64,000 nucleotides of DNA from Spiro-02 sp034114085 (GCA_034114085.1 JAXEWB010000040.1:186001-250000); one strand, 5' to 3'; positions 43,617 through 52,297 are shown, counted from the first letter of the stretch. Numbers and translations: made by a program. Notes: generated by a model from the sequence alone, not told the origin.

Positions 43617-45095
43617 TTACAGAATGCTCTTCATGGCGGCCTGCATGCCGTCGTTCCAGATCAATGCGAGGTCTGCGGCGACCAATTTTTCCAATCCCCG
43701 GACCTTTGTCAGATCCTGGCCCCACCATGCGCTTTCTGAAAGGATGCCCTTCGCCAACCTCGCCGCCTTTGTAGCGTTGTCGCCACCTTCGGCGTAGAGC
43801 TGGGCGAACCGGTCAAGCACCTCGGGGCTGTCTTGGATCAGATACGTCTCGCCGTTGCGGTTGCCCTTCAGCGCCGCGCCGTCCTTCTCCGTGCCCTGGT
43901 AGAAAGAAATCAGTGCGGCGAGGGAGAACACCAGCTTCTTCGGCAATTCACCCTTCTTCTGCAAGTATCCGAGCAGGGAGGGGAGGTCGCGGGTCTTGAA
44001 CTTGCTGGTGGAGTTGAGGCTGATGGACATGAGCAGATGACGGATATACGGATTGGCGAACCGCTCCAGCACATCCCCCGCATATTTCTCCAGCTCCGCC
44101 TTGTCTCCGTCCATCGACGGGATGATTTCTTCAAAGATGCCTTTGTGCATGAAGCTGTAGACCATCGGGTCGTTGATGCATTCTTCGACAGTATCCAGCC
44201 CCGCCTGATGCGCCGCCAACACGGTCATGGTATGGGCGCCGTTGAGTATCCGTACCTTGCGGGTGCGGTAGAAGCTCATGTCGTCGGTCCATACGACGTT
44301 CAGCCCCGCCTTATCAAACGGCAGTTCATCGCCATGGAAATTCTTATGGCATTCAATGACCCACAGATGGAAAATCTCCGCGGCGTCGAGCAGGTTGTCC
44401 TTGTAACCAAGCTTCTCGCACAGTGCCTCGGCCTCCTCGCGGGGATAGCCCGGCACGATACGGTCAACCAAGCTGTTGCAGAAGTCGCAGGCGTTTTCAA
44501 GCCAATCGACGAACTCCTGTTCCAGCTTCCATTCGCCGGCGTACTGAAGGACGATCCGCTTGAGGTTGTCGCCGTTCTTGTCGATCAGTTCACAGGGGAT
44601 GACAATCAAACCCTTGTCCTGCGCACCCGAGAAATGCTGCCAGCGCCGGTAGAGGAATGCGCAAACCTTGCCGGGGTAGGATACTTGAGGCTTGTCCTCC
44701 AGCTTGTCCCCCTCGTGGTAGGCGATTCCTGCTTCCGTAGTATTGGAGATGATGAAACGCAAGTCCTTATTCTCAGCGCAGGCCATGTAGTCGGCATAGT
44801 CGCGGTACGGATTGAGACAGCGGCTGACGCTGTTGATGCAGCGGTATTCTTCTACGGTCTTGCCGTTCTGCACTCCCCTGAGGACCGTCGTATACAGTCC
44901 CTTCTGGGCGTTGATCATGTCGGCCATGCCGCGGTCCAACGGCTGCACCTGCACTACATTGCCGTTGAAACCAGTCTTTTCATTGAGCTGGTCAATCATC
45001 CAGTCCACGAATGCACGGAGGAAATTCCCCTCTCCAAACTGAAGGATACGTTCCGGTCTTGAAACTGCGCTCTTTACTTCTGTGATGGATTTCAT
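43617..45095 (-). CDS. uxaB: Tagaturonate reductase
   Basis: 492 residues of the mannitol dehydrogenase/UxaB family: RILQFGEGNFLRAFVDWM (NAD-binding start), VVQVQPLDRG, FIISNTTEAGI, VIPCELIDKNGDNLKRI, VVWTDDMSFYRTRKVRILNG (catalytic Lys region) and NGAHTMTVLAAHQAG. Reduces tagaturonate to altronate with NADH. First enzyme gene of the uxa block, 98 nt downstream of the transporter gene. Confidence 0.93.
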   Translation of the reverse strand: MKSITEVKSAVSRPERILQFGEGNFLRAFVDWMIDQLNEKTGFNGNVVQVQPLDRGMADMINAQKGLYTTVLRGVQNGKTVEEYRCINSVSRCLNPYRDYADYMACAENKDLRFIISNTTEAGIAYHEGDKLEDKPQVSYPGKVCAFLYRRWQHFSGAQDKGLIVIPCELIDKNGDNLKRIVLQYAGEWKLEQEFVDWLENACDFCNSLVDRIVPGYPREEAEALCEKLGYKDNLLDAAEIFHLWVIECHKNFHGDELPFDKAGLNVVWTDDMSFYRTRKVRILNGAHTMTVLAAHQAGLDTVEECINDPMVYSFMHKGIFEEIIPSMDGDKAELEKYAGDVLERFANPYIRHLLMSISLNSTSKFKTRDLPSLLGYLQKKGELPKKLVFSLAALISFYQGTEKDGAALKGNRNGETYLIQDSPEVLDRFAQLYAEGGDNATKAARLAKGILSESAWWGQDLTKVRGLEKLVAADLALIWNDGMQAAMKSIL

Positions 45096-45193
45096 TTCGC
45101 ATCTCCTTTAGGCTTACCCATCGAGGAACCGTCCTCTCCTGGGTCTTTTGTTTCTCTATCCATTCCGGAACGATGTCCGGGATCATCCATTTG

Positions 45194-46225
45194 CTATTTC
45201 TTAAGCATGGGTACCTGCTCTTGCAGGTCTCCTGCCTTGGTTTTGTTCTCCAACTTCTTCACCGTTTCCCGCACACCGAACAGCCGTTGCCCGGTCAAGG
45301 CGCAGACGGTCTGCTGGAATACGATTCCAAAGATGACGGGCAGCGCCGAGTGGGGCGGGAAGAACGATATCGCCAGTACCAGTGCCGCGCTGATGTTCCT
45401 CAGCCCGATGGCGAATGTTACGCTGACCATCTGATCTTTCTCCAGTTTGCAGATTTTCGCCGTCAGCTTGCCCAGGAGGAATCCCACGCAGGCGAGCAGC
45501 AGGCAAAGCAGGACGGTCGGAATATAGGTGATGTTGAACTTCAGTATCTCGTCGGCGATTTGCGATACGTTGATCGCCACGACCATCAGCAACGCGACTT
45601 TGCCGAACGGTTTGAGGCAGGGGCCCACATGGTCGTTCACCTTGCCCTTCGTAATATAGTTGACGCAGATTCCGACCATGGACGGAATCACGACCATCCA
45701 TACAAGGGAAAGCATCATGCCCGTCGTATCAATCTGCACGGCGGTATGGGTCAGGAACTTTACCGTGAACGGAGTAACGAACGGTGCGAGAATCGTATCA
45801 AGCAAAATCAGCGTCAAAGACAACGCTCCATCCCCATGGTATATCGAACTCCATATATACCCGACTACCGCTGTCGGAATGGAGAACAGCAGTACAAATC
45901 CCGTGACCACCGCGGGATCGGCCCTGAAAACCAGCGACGCTATCGCCCAAGCGAACAGCGGCATGCACACATGCGAGCCGATGAAAAACGCGACGAGCGG
46001 TTTCGGGCGGCTGATCACCCGAAAAAAATCCTTGGGATTGATACCGAACGCCCCCGACATGGTGATGAACGCGAACAACCATGTGACCGCCGGTTTCATC
46101 CAACTGATTCGCGTCCCCAGCAACAGTCCGATGATCACCCCAGTCGGGGTGAGGATCGGCATGCTTCGTTCCAATACCTTGTTGGCGCGCTTTTGAAATG
46201 TCTCGAATTGCTGAAAATGAAACAT
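45194..46225 (-). CDS. BASS-type (bile acid:sodium symporter family) transporter
   Basis: 343 residues with about nine to ten hydrophobic helices. BASS-like segments: MPILTPTGVIIGLLLG, FAFITMSGAFGINPKDF, VTGFVLLFSIPTAVVGYIWS, FAIGLRNISAALVLAISFF, VIFGIVFQQTVCALTG. First gene of the uxa operon, so an acid from pectin breakdown (galacturonate or KDG) is the likely cargo. This is inferred from context, since known members move bile acids, pantoate and oxo acids. ATG 46225 lies within a KdgR-like box and 7 nt from a consensus -10, with no Shine-Dalgarno; a start at the internal Met of MPILTP is an alternative. Confidence 0.82.
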   Translation of the reverse strand: MFHFQQFETFQKRANKVLERSMPILTPTGVIIGLLLGTRISWMKPAVTWLFAFITMSGAFGINPKDFFRVISRPKPLVAFFIGSHVCMPLFAWAIASLVFRADPAVVTGFVLLFSIPTAVVGYIWSSIYHGDGALSLTLILLDTILAPFVTPFTVKFLTHTAVQIDTTGMMLSLVWMVVIPSMVGICVNYITKGKVNDHVGPCLKPFGKVALLMVVAINVSQIADEILKFNITYIPTVLLCLLLACVGFLLGKLTAKICKLEKDQMVSVTFAIGLRNISAALVLAISFFPPHSALPVIFGIVFQQTVCALTGQRLFGVRETVKKLENKTKAGDLQEQVPMLKK

Positions 46226-46232
46226 CGTTCCA
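46218..46232. promoter_or_regulatory. KdgR/IclR-type operator over the uxa operon start
   Basis: Read on the minus strand, TGGAACGATGTTTCA. It differs at one position from the 24921 site (TGGAACAATGTTTCA). It spans the predicted transcription start and the ATG, the classic position for repression. Confidence 0.72.
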
Positions 46233-46261
46233 ATTCTAAACCTCGGGGGTGGGGCTGTCAA
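46233..46261 (-). promoter_or_regulatory. Consensus promoter of the galacturonate operon
   Basis: Minus strand: TTGACA (46261-46256), 17 nt, TAGAAT (46238-46233), directly followed by the KdgR-like box. Confidence 0.82.
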
Positions 46262-46303
46262 GTTGATTAAGCCGTGTTTTCTTATCACAATCCCGTCCTA
46301 CTT

Positions 46304-46401
46304 GGGCAACGCCCGCAATACTGCGGTGTCCTCACAAGGCCGTGCTCGCGCACTGTCCTTGTTCGTCCGCCTTGTCTTGCGGGTGTTGCCCTTCGTAGGG
46401 A
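46304..46401 (+). repeat. Structured hairpin repeat, family A, copy 4 (complete form)
   Basis: Outer stem GGGCAACGCCCGCAA (46304-46318) with TTGCGGGTGTTGCCC (46377-46391), 15 bp with one wobble. Inside, GCGG/CCGC, then ACAAGG, CC, GTGC, TCGC, GCAC, TGT, CCTTGT (46334-46362). The segment 46323-46401 recurs identically at 46547-46625. Confidence 0.85.
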
Positions 46402-46438
46402 GTCGCTTTGGAAATGGACTGCTGGTTTTTGTTTCAGC

Positions 46439-46463
46439 GAGGCCGTACCGGAGTACTGTCCCC
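46439..46463 (+). repeat. Structured hairpin repeat, family A, copy 5 (short)
   Basis: GAGG, CC, GTAC, CGGA, GTAC, TGT, CCCC: inner helix and constant loop intact, outer stem with one mismatch. Confidence 0.65.
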
Positions 46464-46546
46464 ATCTTGTTTCCTTGGTCTTGGCGGTCCTTGCTTCGTA
46501 GCGAACTACTTGGTCAATGCCTAAATAGTCACCACTGCCCCATACC

Positions 46547-46625
46547 GCGGTGTCCTCACAAGGCCGTGCTCGCGCACTGTCCTTGTTCGTCCGCCTTGTC
46601 TTGCGGGTGTTGCCCTTCGTAGGGA
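46547..46625 (+). repeat. Structured hairpin repeat, family A, copy 6 (left arm lost)
   Basis: 79 nt identical to 46323-46401. The matching left arm of the 15-bp outer stem is absent upstream, as in copy 3. Confidence 0.85.
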
Positions 46626-46652
46626 ACCACCAATTCCTGCGTCAACTTCGAT

Positions 46653-46677
46653 GAGGTCGTACTGGTGTATTATCTTT
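46653..46677 (+). repeat. Structured hairpin repeat, family A, copy 7 (degenerate)
   Basis: GAGG, TC, GTAC, TGGT, GTAT, TAT, CTTT: same layout with decayed constant positions. Confidence 0.45.
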
Positions 46678-46699
46678 GGAACTTTGAGGGCATGTATGC

Positions 46700-47041
46700 A
46701 GGACGTAGACGACAGGTAGCTCCGACATAAAGGACGTAGCAACAACATAAAGGACGTAATCCCATCATACAGGACGTAATCCCATCATACAGGACGTAAT
46801 CCCATCATACAGGACGCAATCCCCACTTAAAGGACGTAGCAACAACATACAGGACGTAGCAACAACATACAGGACGTAGCAACAACATACAGGACGTAAT
46901 CCCATCATAAAGGACGCAATCCCGACATAAAGGACGTAGGCGATAGATAAAGGACGTAGACGACAGGTAGCTCCGACATAAAGGACGCAATCCCGACATA
47001 AAGGACGTAGCAACAACATAAAGGACGTAATCGACAGATAG
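46700..47041. repeat. Modular tandem array: 16 units sharing AGGACG, 20-bp period
   Basis: AGGACG begins at 46700, 46731, then every 20 nt from 46751 to 46951, then 46982, 47002 and 47022. Units are 20 bp except two of 31 bp. The conserved part is A(A/C)AGGACG(T/C)A; the other half comes in about six recurring versions (for example GCAACAACAT, ATCCCATCAT, ATCCCGACAT), giving an order E A B B B C' A A A B C D E C A F. It lies between the uxa operon and the hybrid regulator gene and is not convincingly coding. Confidence 0.92.
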
Positions 47042-47329
47042 CCGTATTTGGTTCGACTTTTATGGGAAAAGTAGCGGTTCTTTGGTTCTGGTTCCACTGA
47101 CATGGACAAGCTTCGCGAGGGTGGCCCGCGCAATGGTGCGGTATCGAATTTCATCGATTGAATTTATCTCATCTGACCGAATGAAACTATTGAATCTGGA
47201 TGATTCTGCTTAATTGGCTTGAGAAGCACAATATTATCATTCTTATATCACTCATGGCGGAGATCACTGTGGGTGGCGGCTGTTGTAGAAACCAAGAAAA
47301 GTGAACTTTGCTCTTTTTGCAACCCGACT

Positions 47330-47358
47330 TTGCGATAAAACGGTTCCTATGGTATGAT
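47330..47358 (+). promoter_or_regulatory. Promoter of the hybrid regulator gene
   Basis: TTGCGA (47330-47335), 17 nt, TATGAT (47353-47358). The first in-frame ATG (47354) lies inside the -10, supporting the start at 47384. Confidence 0.6.
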
Positions 47359-47383
47359 GACGGATAAGAAGGAGATGTGCTGG

Positions 47384-50300
47384 ATGTCAACGAGCGACCA
47401 TCCAAGGAAAATCGGATTTATGCTGGCCTCCATCCATACAGGTTCGTCAAACAACCTCTGGGCGGTGCTCGCCGACATGGCTTCCCGTTCCGGAGACGCC
47501 CTGTACGTTTTTCCCGGCGGTCGTCTTGAGTGCAGGGATGATTTTGAATATCTCCGTTCCAGCGTCTATTCACTGGCCAACACCGACAACCTTGACGGAC
47601 TGATCAGTTGGGGTTCCAGCTTGGGCGGATTTGTGCCAGTCAGCGAAGTCCTCAGGTTCCATGAACAGTTTGAAGGGTTGCCGTATGTCACCATCGGCTT
47701 GAAGAAAGAAGGGCACCCGGACATCAGCTTTGACGCTTACGCCGGGCTGAAATCCGAAATACTCCATTGTATCAGCGTTCATGGAGCGAAAAAAATCGCC
47801 TTTATCCGTGGCCCGGAGAACCATCTTTCCGCGGAAGACCGGTATCATGCGTATCTCGACACCCTGCGTGAATGCCGTATTCCCGTCGATGAACGTCTGA
47901 TTTCCGACCCCACCCCTTGGTCGTCCGGGGAGCAGGCTCTTGAACAACTCGTAGTTGAACGGAACCTTGTCCCTGGCATAGATTTTGATACCTTGGTCTG
48001 CGCCAGCGACCTCATGATGTTCCGCGCGGGGAAACGGCTGGAAGAGATGGGGGTGACGATTCCGGACGACCTGCGGATCGTCGGCTTCAACGACAGCCAT
48101 GAAAGCCAATTGCTTCGCGTGCCCTGCACTACAGTCGGCATGCCGTTCGCCCAGATGGGTATCATGGCATGGGATTCATTGGGACAGATGCTCCGATCCG
48201 ATAAATGGAACCAAGGATGCCCCGACGTCCTGCTTCCCGCGGATCTGCTTGTCCGCCGGTCCTGCGGTTGCGAAGATTCCCTCGGAGGTCCGGAGAAAGC
48301 CGCGACCTTGATCATCGACAAAATTTCCTATCTGAAATGGGTGAAGAAAACCTTTCATCTGACGGAAGAAAGCCTGAATCAGAAAATTCTCCCGTTGATA
48401 GATTGCGCGCTGGAAGTGTCCATCTCCCATGAACCCTCGTTGTCCAAACAACTGGAACGGGAATTCGCTTCCCTGCTGTTCAACTTTTTTGGCCGGAACG
48501 GTGACATCAACCTGTTGTACGAGGCCCTGCGGTGGCTCTGCCTGTTCTTGCCTGTTGATGAGGCGTTCAAGGCTTTTGTGGCGGAACGCCTTCAACCGTT
48601 GATCGGCAAGACGCAGAACAGGGTCTTCAACCTCAACACCTTCGAATCGGGGAGGCGGGCCCGCAGGTTGAATTCCCTCAAATGCGACCTGTTGTGCATC
48701 CGGTCCCTTTCGGGCTTGGCCGAGGTCCTCCATGCACATCTTCCCGGTCTGGGGGTTGACGCCGCGTTCGTGGTCCTCAACGGAGACGAGGATTTCTCCC
48801 AGTTTGTCGGCGGGTTCGCGGACGACTATGTAACTGGTGTCCGGCAGGAGTTTCCTCATCGGGAGCTATTGCCTCCCGATATCAGCGCCAGACTGGAGGG
48901 GGGCGTTTATGTCGTTGAACCGCTGTTCATGGAGAACCAGCCTCTAGGATATCTGGTAATCCGGACCATTAGTCGTGATGGCGGCATGTTCGAAGAACTC
49001 CGCTCTTCGCTGAGCAGCGCGATCAAGGGGACGTTCCTGCTGGAGGTCGCCAACCAAGCGAGGGAGCAGGCCGAACGTGCCGAACGATCTCGTACCGAAT
49101 TCTTTGCGAATGTGAGTGATGGTCTTCGTAACCCGCTCCATGCGATCCTACAGCTTGTTGATGTCCTGAAAATTGGTAACTCAGCAGAAACTTCACATGC
49201 TGAAATGGCGCAGGCTATCGAAAAAGAATTGTCGACGGCGAACCATCTGATTGACCTCACCTTGTCCCAGACTGGTGAACTGGAACTTGATATCCGTATC
49301 TGCGATCCCATGCGGGTGTTGGAAGAACGATGCCACGCCCTCAACATGGCGTTGGAAATGCCCGTTCGACTTCCCGCCGTGCGGGTCGATGAATCAAGAC
49401 TGTCCCAGATACTTGACATCATCAACCGCCTAATCGTTCAAAACGGTGGTGTCAGCCGTCTTTCCGTGCAGTTGGTGCCGGAGGGGTTGCGGCTCGTGTG
49501 TACCTCCTCTGAATCTGGATGGGATCCGCGCATGACGCAACAAGATCCCGGGCTTCTGTTGGCGGAACGGATTATGATGATGCATGACGGCTGTTTTGCC
49601 ATTGATTTCCGTTCCGTGCAATGTATATTTCCCTGGCCGACGCTGTCGGGGGAGAACCGGCGCGTCCCGCACGAGGTGGAAGGCCCCGTGTGGTATATCG
49701 TTTCAGGTTTGGAACGGGAGTGCGAGCCTCTGCCCGCGGGATTTCCTGCTTTCGCGAAAATTCCGGCTTCCCTGCTTGTGCGGGACGAAACTCCATTGAC
49801 AGCCCCTTCCTTCCTAGTATGGGATGTCAGCGACGTCTGTTATGAGACGTTTGCAGCGTTGCGTATCCTTCGCAAGGATCTGGCGAAGAACCGTATTCCG
49901 TTTCTCTGTTTCGGCGCACCTGAAAACGCCGTTACGCTTGGCGACGCCATAGAGTCGGTCGGGCAGTCGTTCGGCGGTGGCGCCGTGTTCCTGTATGGTG
50001 ATGTCCTTCCTGGATTGATGCAGCTCGCCCCTTCCAGCGATTTCATTTCCTTGGAGTCTTTGGAGAACTACGCCTCGCTCGCCGGGGACTATACCCCCGG
50101 ATTGCTTATCGTTACTCGCGATATCTCGGTTGATGACATTGAGGCGGTCCGCAAACTCCGTGTCGGTGGAACCATCCCGATCCTGTTGATGCGCGACATG
50201 TTTGATGTCGCCGATGTCGAACGGCTGTGTCTGCTCCCCCGCGTGTTGGTTTGCAATTCCTGTATGGCTGAGAGCGACGGTTTCAGCTCACGTATCCGCG

Positions 50301-50650
50301 GGTTGCTTGGCGGAGACGACATCCTGCCGCCCCTGACCGGCGCGTTGGTGAAACGGGCCGTAGTATATCTGAGCAGGCACGCCACCAACCAGATTTCCCG
50401 CTGGCAGCTTGCCGAGGCGGTGAACGTCAGCGAGGACTACCTGACCCGCATTTTCCGTAAGGAACTCGGATTGTCCCCGTGGGACTATCTGAACCGTTAT
50501 CGCATCCACCTTGCTTCCGAAATGCTCCGCCAGACGGCTATGACGATTAACGAGGTCGCCTCCCGCACCGGTTTTCAGGACCAGGCCTACTTCTGCCGCG
50601 TGTTCAAGAAGGTGAAGGGTTGCCCTCCCGGAAAGGTAAGGGGACGGTAG
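47384..50650 (+). CDS. Hybrid regulator: LacI-type sensor, degenerate histidine kinase and receiver, AraC HTH
   Basis: 1088 residues. Order: LacI/periplasmic-binding-like sensor (about 8-310, FDTLVCASDLMMFRAGKRLE, DLRIVGFNDS); helical/GAF-like middle (about 310-560); HisKA-like helix with EFFANVSDGLRNPLHAILQ; degenerate ATPase region (about 640-745); receiver-like domain (about 880-975); AraC HTH (about 985-1088, QLAEAVNVSEDYLTRIFRKE, INEVASRTGFQDQAYFCRVF). The phospho-acceptor His of the usual NVSHELRTPL is Asp here, and the ATP-binding G boxes are missing, so it probably works as a one-component DNA-binding sugar sensor. AAGGAG is 9 nt before ATG 47384. Likely controls the next transporter genes and GH105. 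Confidence 0.88.
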   Translation: MSTSDHPRKIGFMLASIHTGSSNNLWAVLADMASRSGDALYVFPGGRLECRDDFEYLRSSVYSLANTDNLDGLISWGSSLGGFVPVSEVLRFHEQFEGLPYVTIGLKKEGHPDISFDAYAGLKSEILHCISVHGAKKIAFIRGPENHLSAEDRYHAYLDTLRECRIPVDERLISDPTPWSSGEQALEQLVVERNLVPGIDFDTLVCASDLMMFRAGKRLEEMGVTIPDDLRIVGFNDSHESQLLRVPCTTVGMPFAQMGIMAWDSLGQMLRSDKWNQGCPDVLLPADLLVRRSCGCEDSLGGPEKAATLIIDKISYLKWVKKTFHLTEESLNQKILPLIDCALEVSISHEPSLSKQLEREFASLLFNFFGRNGDINLLYEALRWLCLFLPVDEAFKAFVAERLQPLIGKTQNRVFNLNTFESGRRARRLNSLKCDLLCIRSLSGLAEVLHAHLPGLGVDAAFVVLNGDEDFSQFVGGFADDYVTGVRQEFPHRELLPPDISARLEGGVYVVEPLFMENQPLGYLVIRTISRDGGMFEELRSSLSSAIKGTFLLEVANQAREQAERAERSRTEFFANVSDGLRNPLHAILQLVDVLKIGNSAETSHAEMAQAIEKELSTANHLIDLTLSQTGELELDIRICDPMRVLEERCHALNMALEMPVRLPAVRVDESRLSQILDIINRLIVQNGGVSRLSVQLVPEGLRLVCTSSESGWDPRMTQQDPGLLLAERIMMMHDGCFAIDFRSVQCIFPWPTLSGENRRVPHEVEGPVWYIVSGLERECEPLPAGFPAFAKIPASLLVRDETPLTAPSFLVWDVSDVCYETFAALRILRKDLAKNRIPFLCFGAPENAVTLGDAIESVGQSFGGGAVFLYGDVLPGLMQLAPSSDFISLESLENYASLAGDYTPGLLIVTRDISVDDIEAVRKLRVGGTIPILLMRDMFDVADVERLCLLPRVLVCNSCMAESDGFSSRIRGLLGGDDILPPLTGALVKRAVVYLSRHATNQISRWQLAEAVNVSEDYLTRIFRKELGLSPWDYLNRYRIHLASEMLRQTAMTINEVASRTGFQDQAYFCRVFKKVKGCPPGKVRGR

Positions 50651-51196
50651 CCGTCGGTTGCGCTATATCGACAAATATTCCGTGGCATGCCGCCGGATGC
50701 CGGATGTCCGAAACGATGAACAAGGGAAGATTCAGAAGTCTGTATTGTGTGCCTTGGCTTGGTGTCGTGGTTGTATCTATGGAAAACGAACCATTGTGAC
50801 GACGTATTGCAAACCGTGTGTCCGTCCTTTTCATAAAGGAATGGAGCGCCCGCTTCCTGAGAATCCTGTATTTCACCGATGCGCAGCAAAATGCTTCCCT
50901 GCCGGACAATTTGTTTTTTCAGGTAAATTCGCTGGACGAGCGAGTTCACGGGAAGTTGCGCTTCAAAAAGTTTGCGATCTTCTTGTTTCTCTAGATTCAG
51001 GGAGCTGAATGCGTCGAGTGTTTTTCTGAATCCCTTCACCAATGTAGTCTCGCCGGTTTGTCTTGCCCGCTGGAGGTGACGACAACATCAATTTCTCCTG
51101 GAAAACGGATCGGGTTGCCATGGGCGGGCGCGATGTATGGGTGTGGGGTATGGACGGGCTGTCTTTCATCATTCATCATCAGAATCTGATAAATAT
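50651..51196. other. Intergenic stretch with no supported gene
   Basis: Only short frames occur. On the minus strand near 51042-50800 a frame (VKGFRKTLDAFSSLNLEKQE, later SLVQRIYLKKQIVRQGSI) has protein-like composition, but no ribosome site, family match or intact flanks; it may be a gene remnant. Confidence 0.4.
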
Positions 51197-51227
51197 TTGT
51201 CAAATCATATACAAATGTATGTATAAT
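51197..51227 (+). promoter_or_regulatory. Possible promoter of the sugar ABC transporter operon
   Basis: TTGTCA (51197-51202), 19 nt, perfect TATAAT (51222-51227). The spacer holds an imperfect palindrome (CATATACAAATGTATG). A long leader of about 115 nt precedes the gene. Confidence 0.5.
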
Positions 51228-51348
51228 AGATAGTTAAATGTTTTATGAATCCGAAGAAGTAAAAGTTGAAAAGTCGGAAAAGTACAATTTGCTCTCTGCA
51301 TTTTCTGCGCAAGCAGGTGTAAGGTACATATATCGAGGTAGGAGAATT

Positions 51349-52281
51349 ATGGCAAAAACCAAGGAGCTCAAGCAGAGAAGCCCCCTTATGCGGGAAATCA
51401 TTCGCCATCGCGCTGTATACGCAATCTTGGCGATACCACTCATCTATTACATTATTTTCAAATACGTACCTATCTGGAACGGACAGATTGCGTTTCGGGA
51501 CTACATGGCGCTGGACGGAGTGCTGGGGAGCAAGTGGATTGGTCTGGACAACTTCAAGGCGTTCTTCCATTCCTTTTATTTCTGGGAACTGCTGCGCAAT
51601 ACGTTGATGTACAGTTTCGGAAAGATCATCTTCAGTCTGCCGTTGTCGATCATTCTGGCGATCACCGTATACGAATGTCGCAGGACCAAGCTCCGCAAGG
51701 TCGTGCAGACGCTGACATATCTGCCGCACTTCCTGTCGTGGGTCATCATGTACGGTATTCTGCTGGTGTTGCTGGCTCCCGGCGACGGCGTCCTCAATGA
51801 TGTGATCAAGTTCTTCGGCGGACAGCCGGTTGACTTTTTGACCAACACCAAGGCGTTTCCTTGGATCGTCATTCTCTCCGACGCATGGAAGGAGATGGGC
51901 TGGAGCGCGATTATTTTCATCGCGGCGCTGATGGGCATCGACATGTCGCTGTTCGAGGCCGCCATGGTAGAGGGCGCGAACTCGTGGCAGCGGGTCCGGT
52001 ACATCACCCTGCCGTCCATCGCGCCTGTCATCGTGACCGTATTGCTGCTGAAGATCGGTACTATCTTGGACGCTGGCTTCAACCAGTTGTTCATGCTCTA
52101 TTCTCCCGCGGTATACAGCGTGGGCGACATCATCGACACCTGGGTATATCGCCAGGGCCTGCTGGAGTTCCAGTTCGGCCTCGCCACCGCCGTGGGTCTG
52201 TTCAAGGGCGTGATCGGCATGCTGCTGATCTTCCTGTCCAACAGGCTGACCAAGAGGATCTCCGGATCCTCGCTGTTCTAA
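51349..52281 (+). CDS. Sugar ABC transporter permease (LplB-like)
   Basis: 310 residues, six hydrophobic helices. LplB/YteP-type features: AIPLIYYIIFKYVPIWNGQI, IGLDNFKAFF, LPHFLSWVIMYGILL, and the EAA loop FEAAMVEGANSWQRVRYITLP. This family imports complex oligosaccharides such as rhamnogalacturonan disaccharides. GGAG lies 4 nt before ATG 51349; an upstream in-frame extension to 51238 lacks a ribosome site. Pairs with the 52298 permease and the 53311 binding protein. Confidence 0.92.
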   Translation: MAKTKELKQRSPLMREIIRHRAVYAILAIPLIYYIIFKYVPIWNGQIAFRDYMALDGVLGSKWIGLDNFKAFFHSFYFWELLRNTLMYSFGKIIFSLPLSIILAITVYECRRTKLRKVVQTLTYLPHFLSWVIMYGILLVLLAPGDGVLNDVIKFFGGQPVDFLTNTKAFPWIVILSDAWKEMGWSAIIFIAALMGIDMSLFEAAMVEGANSWQRVRYITLPSIAPVIVTVLLLKIGTILDAGFNQLFMLYSPAVYSVGDIIDTWVYRQGLLEFQFGLATAVGLFKGVIGMLLIFLSNRLTKRISGSSLF

Positions 52282-52297
52282 GGGGAGGGGAAGAGAC

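Noticed and set aside
43833..45062. 409-codon plus-strand frame opposite uxaB
   Set aside because: Shadow of uxaB; no start signal and atypical composition.
45166..45180. Third KdgR-like box upstream of uxaB (CGGAACGATGTCCGG)
   Set aside because: It matches one half-site only and is not a good palindrome; it lies within the operon gap and is probably chance.
45173..46270. 365-codon plus-strand frame opposite the BASS transporter
   Set aside because: Arg/Gln/His-rich shadow; the minus strand encodes clear membrane helices.
46700..47041. CRISPR array
   Set aside because: Units are 20 bp with a constant part of about 10 bp. The variable halves are reused, not unique, and there are no cas genes nearby.
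46765..47154. Coding region on the minus strand with a 20-residue repeat (VLYVVATSCMLLLRPL-like)
   Set aside because: It exists only because the 20-bp period gives an open frame over 60 bp. There is no ribosome site, and composition and context are intergenic.
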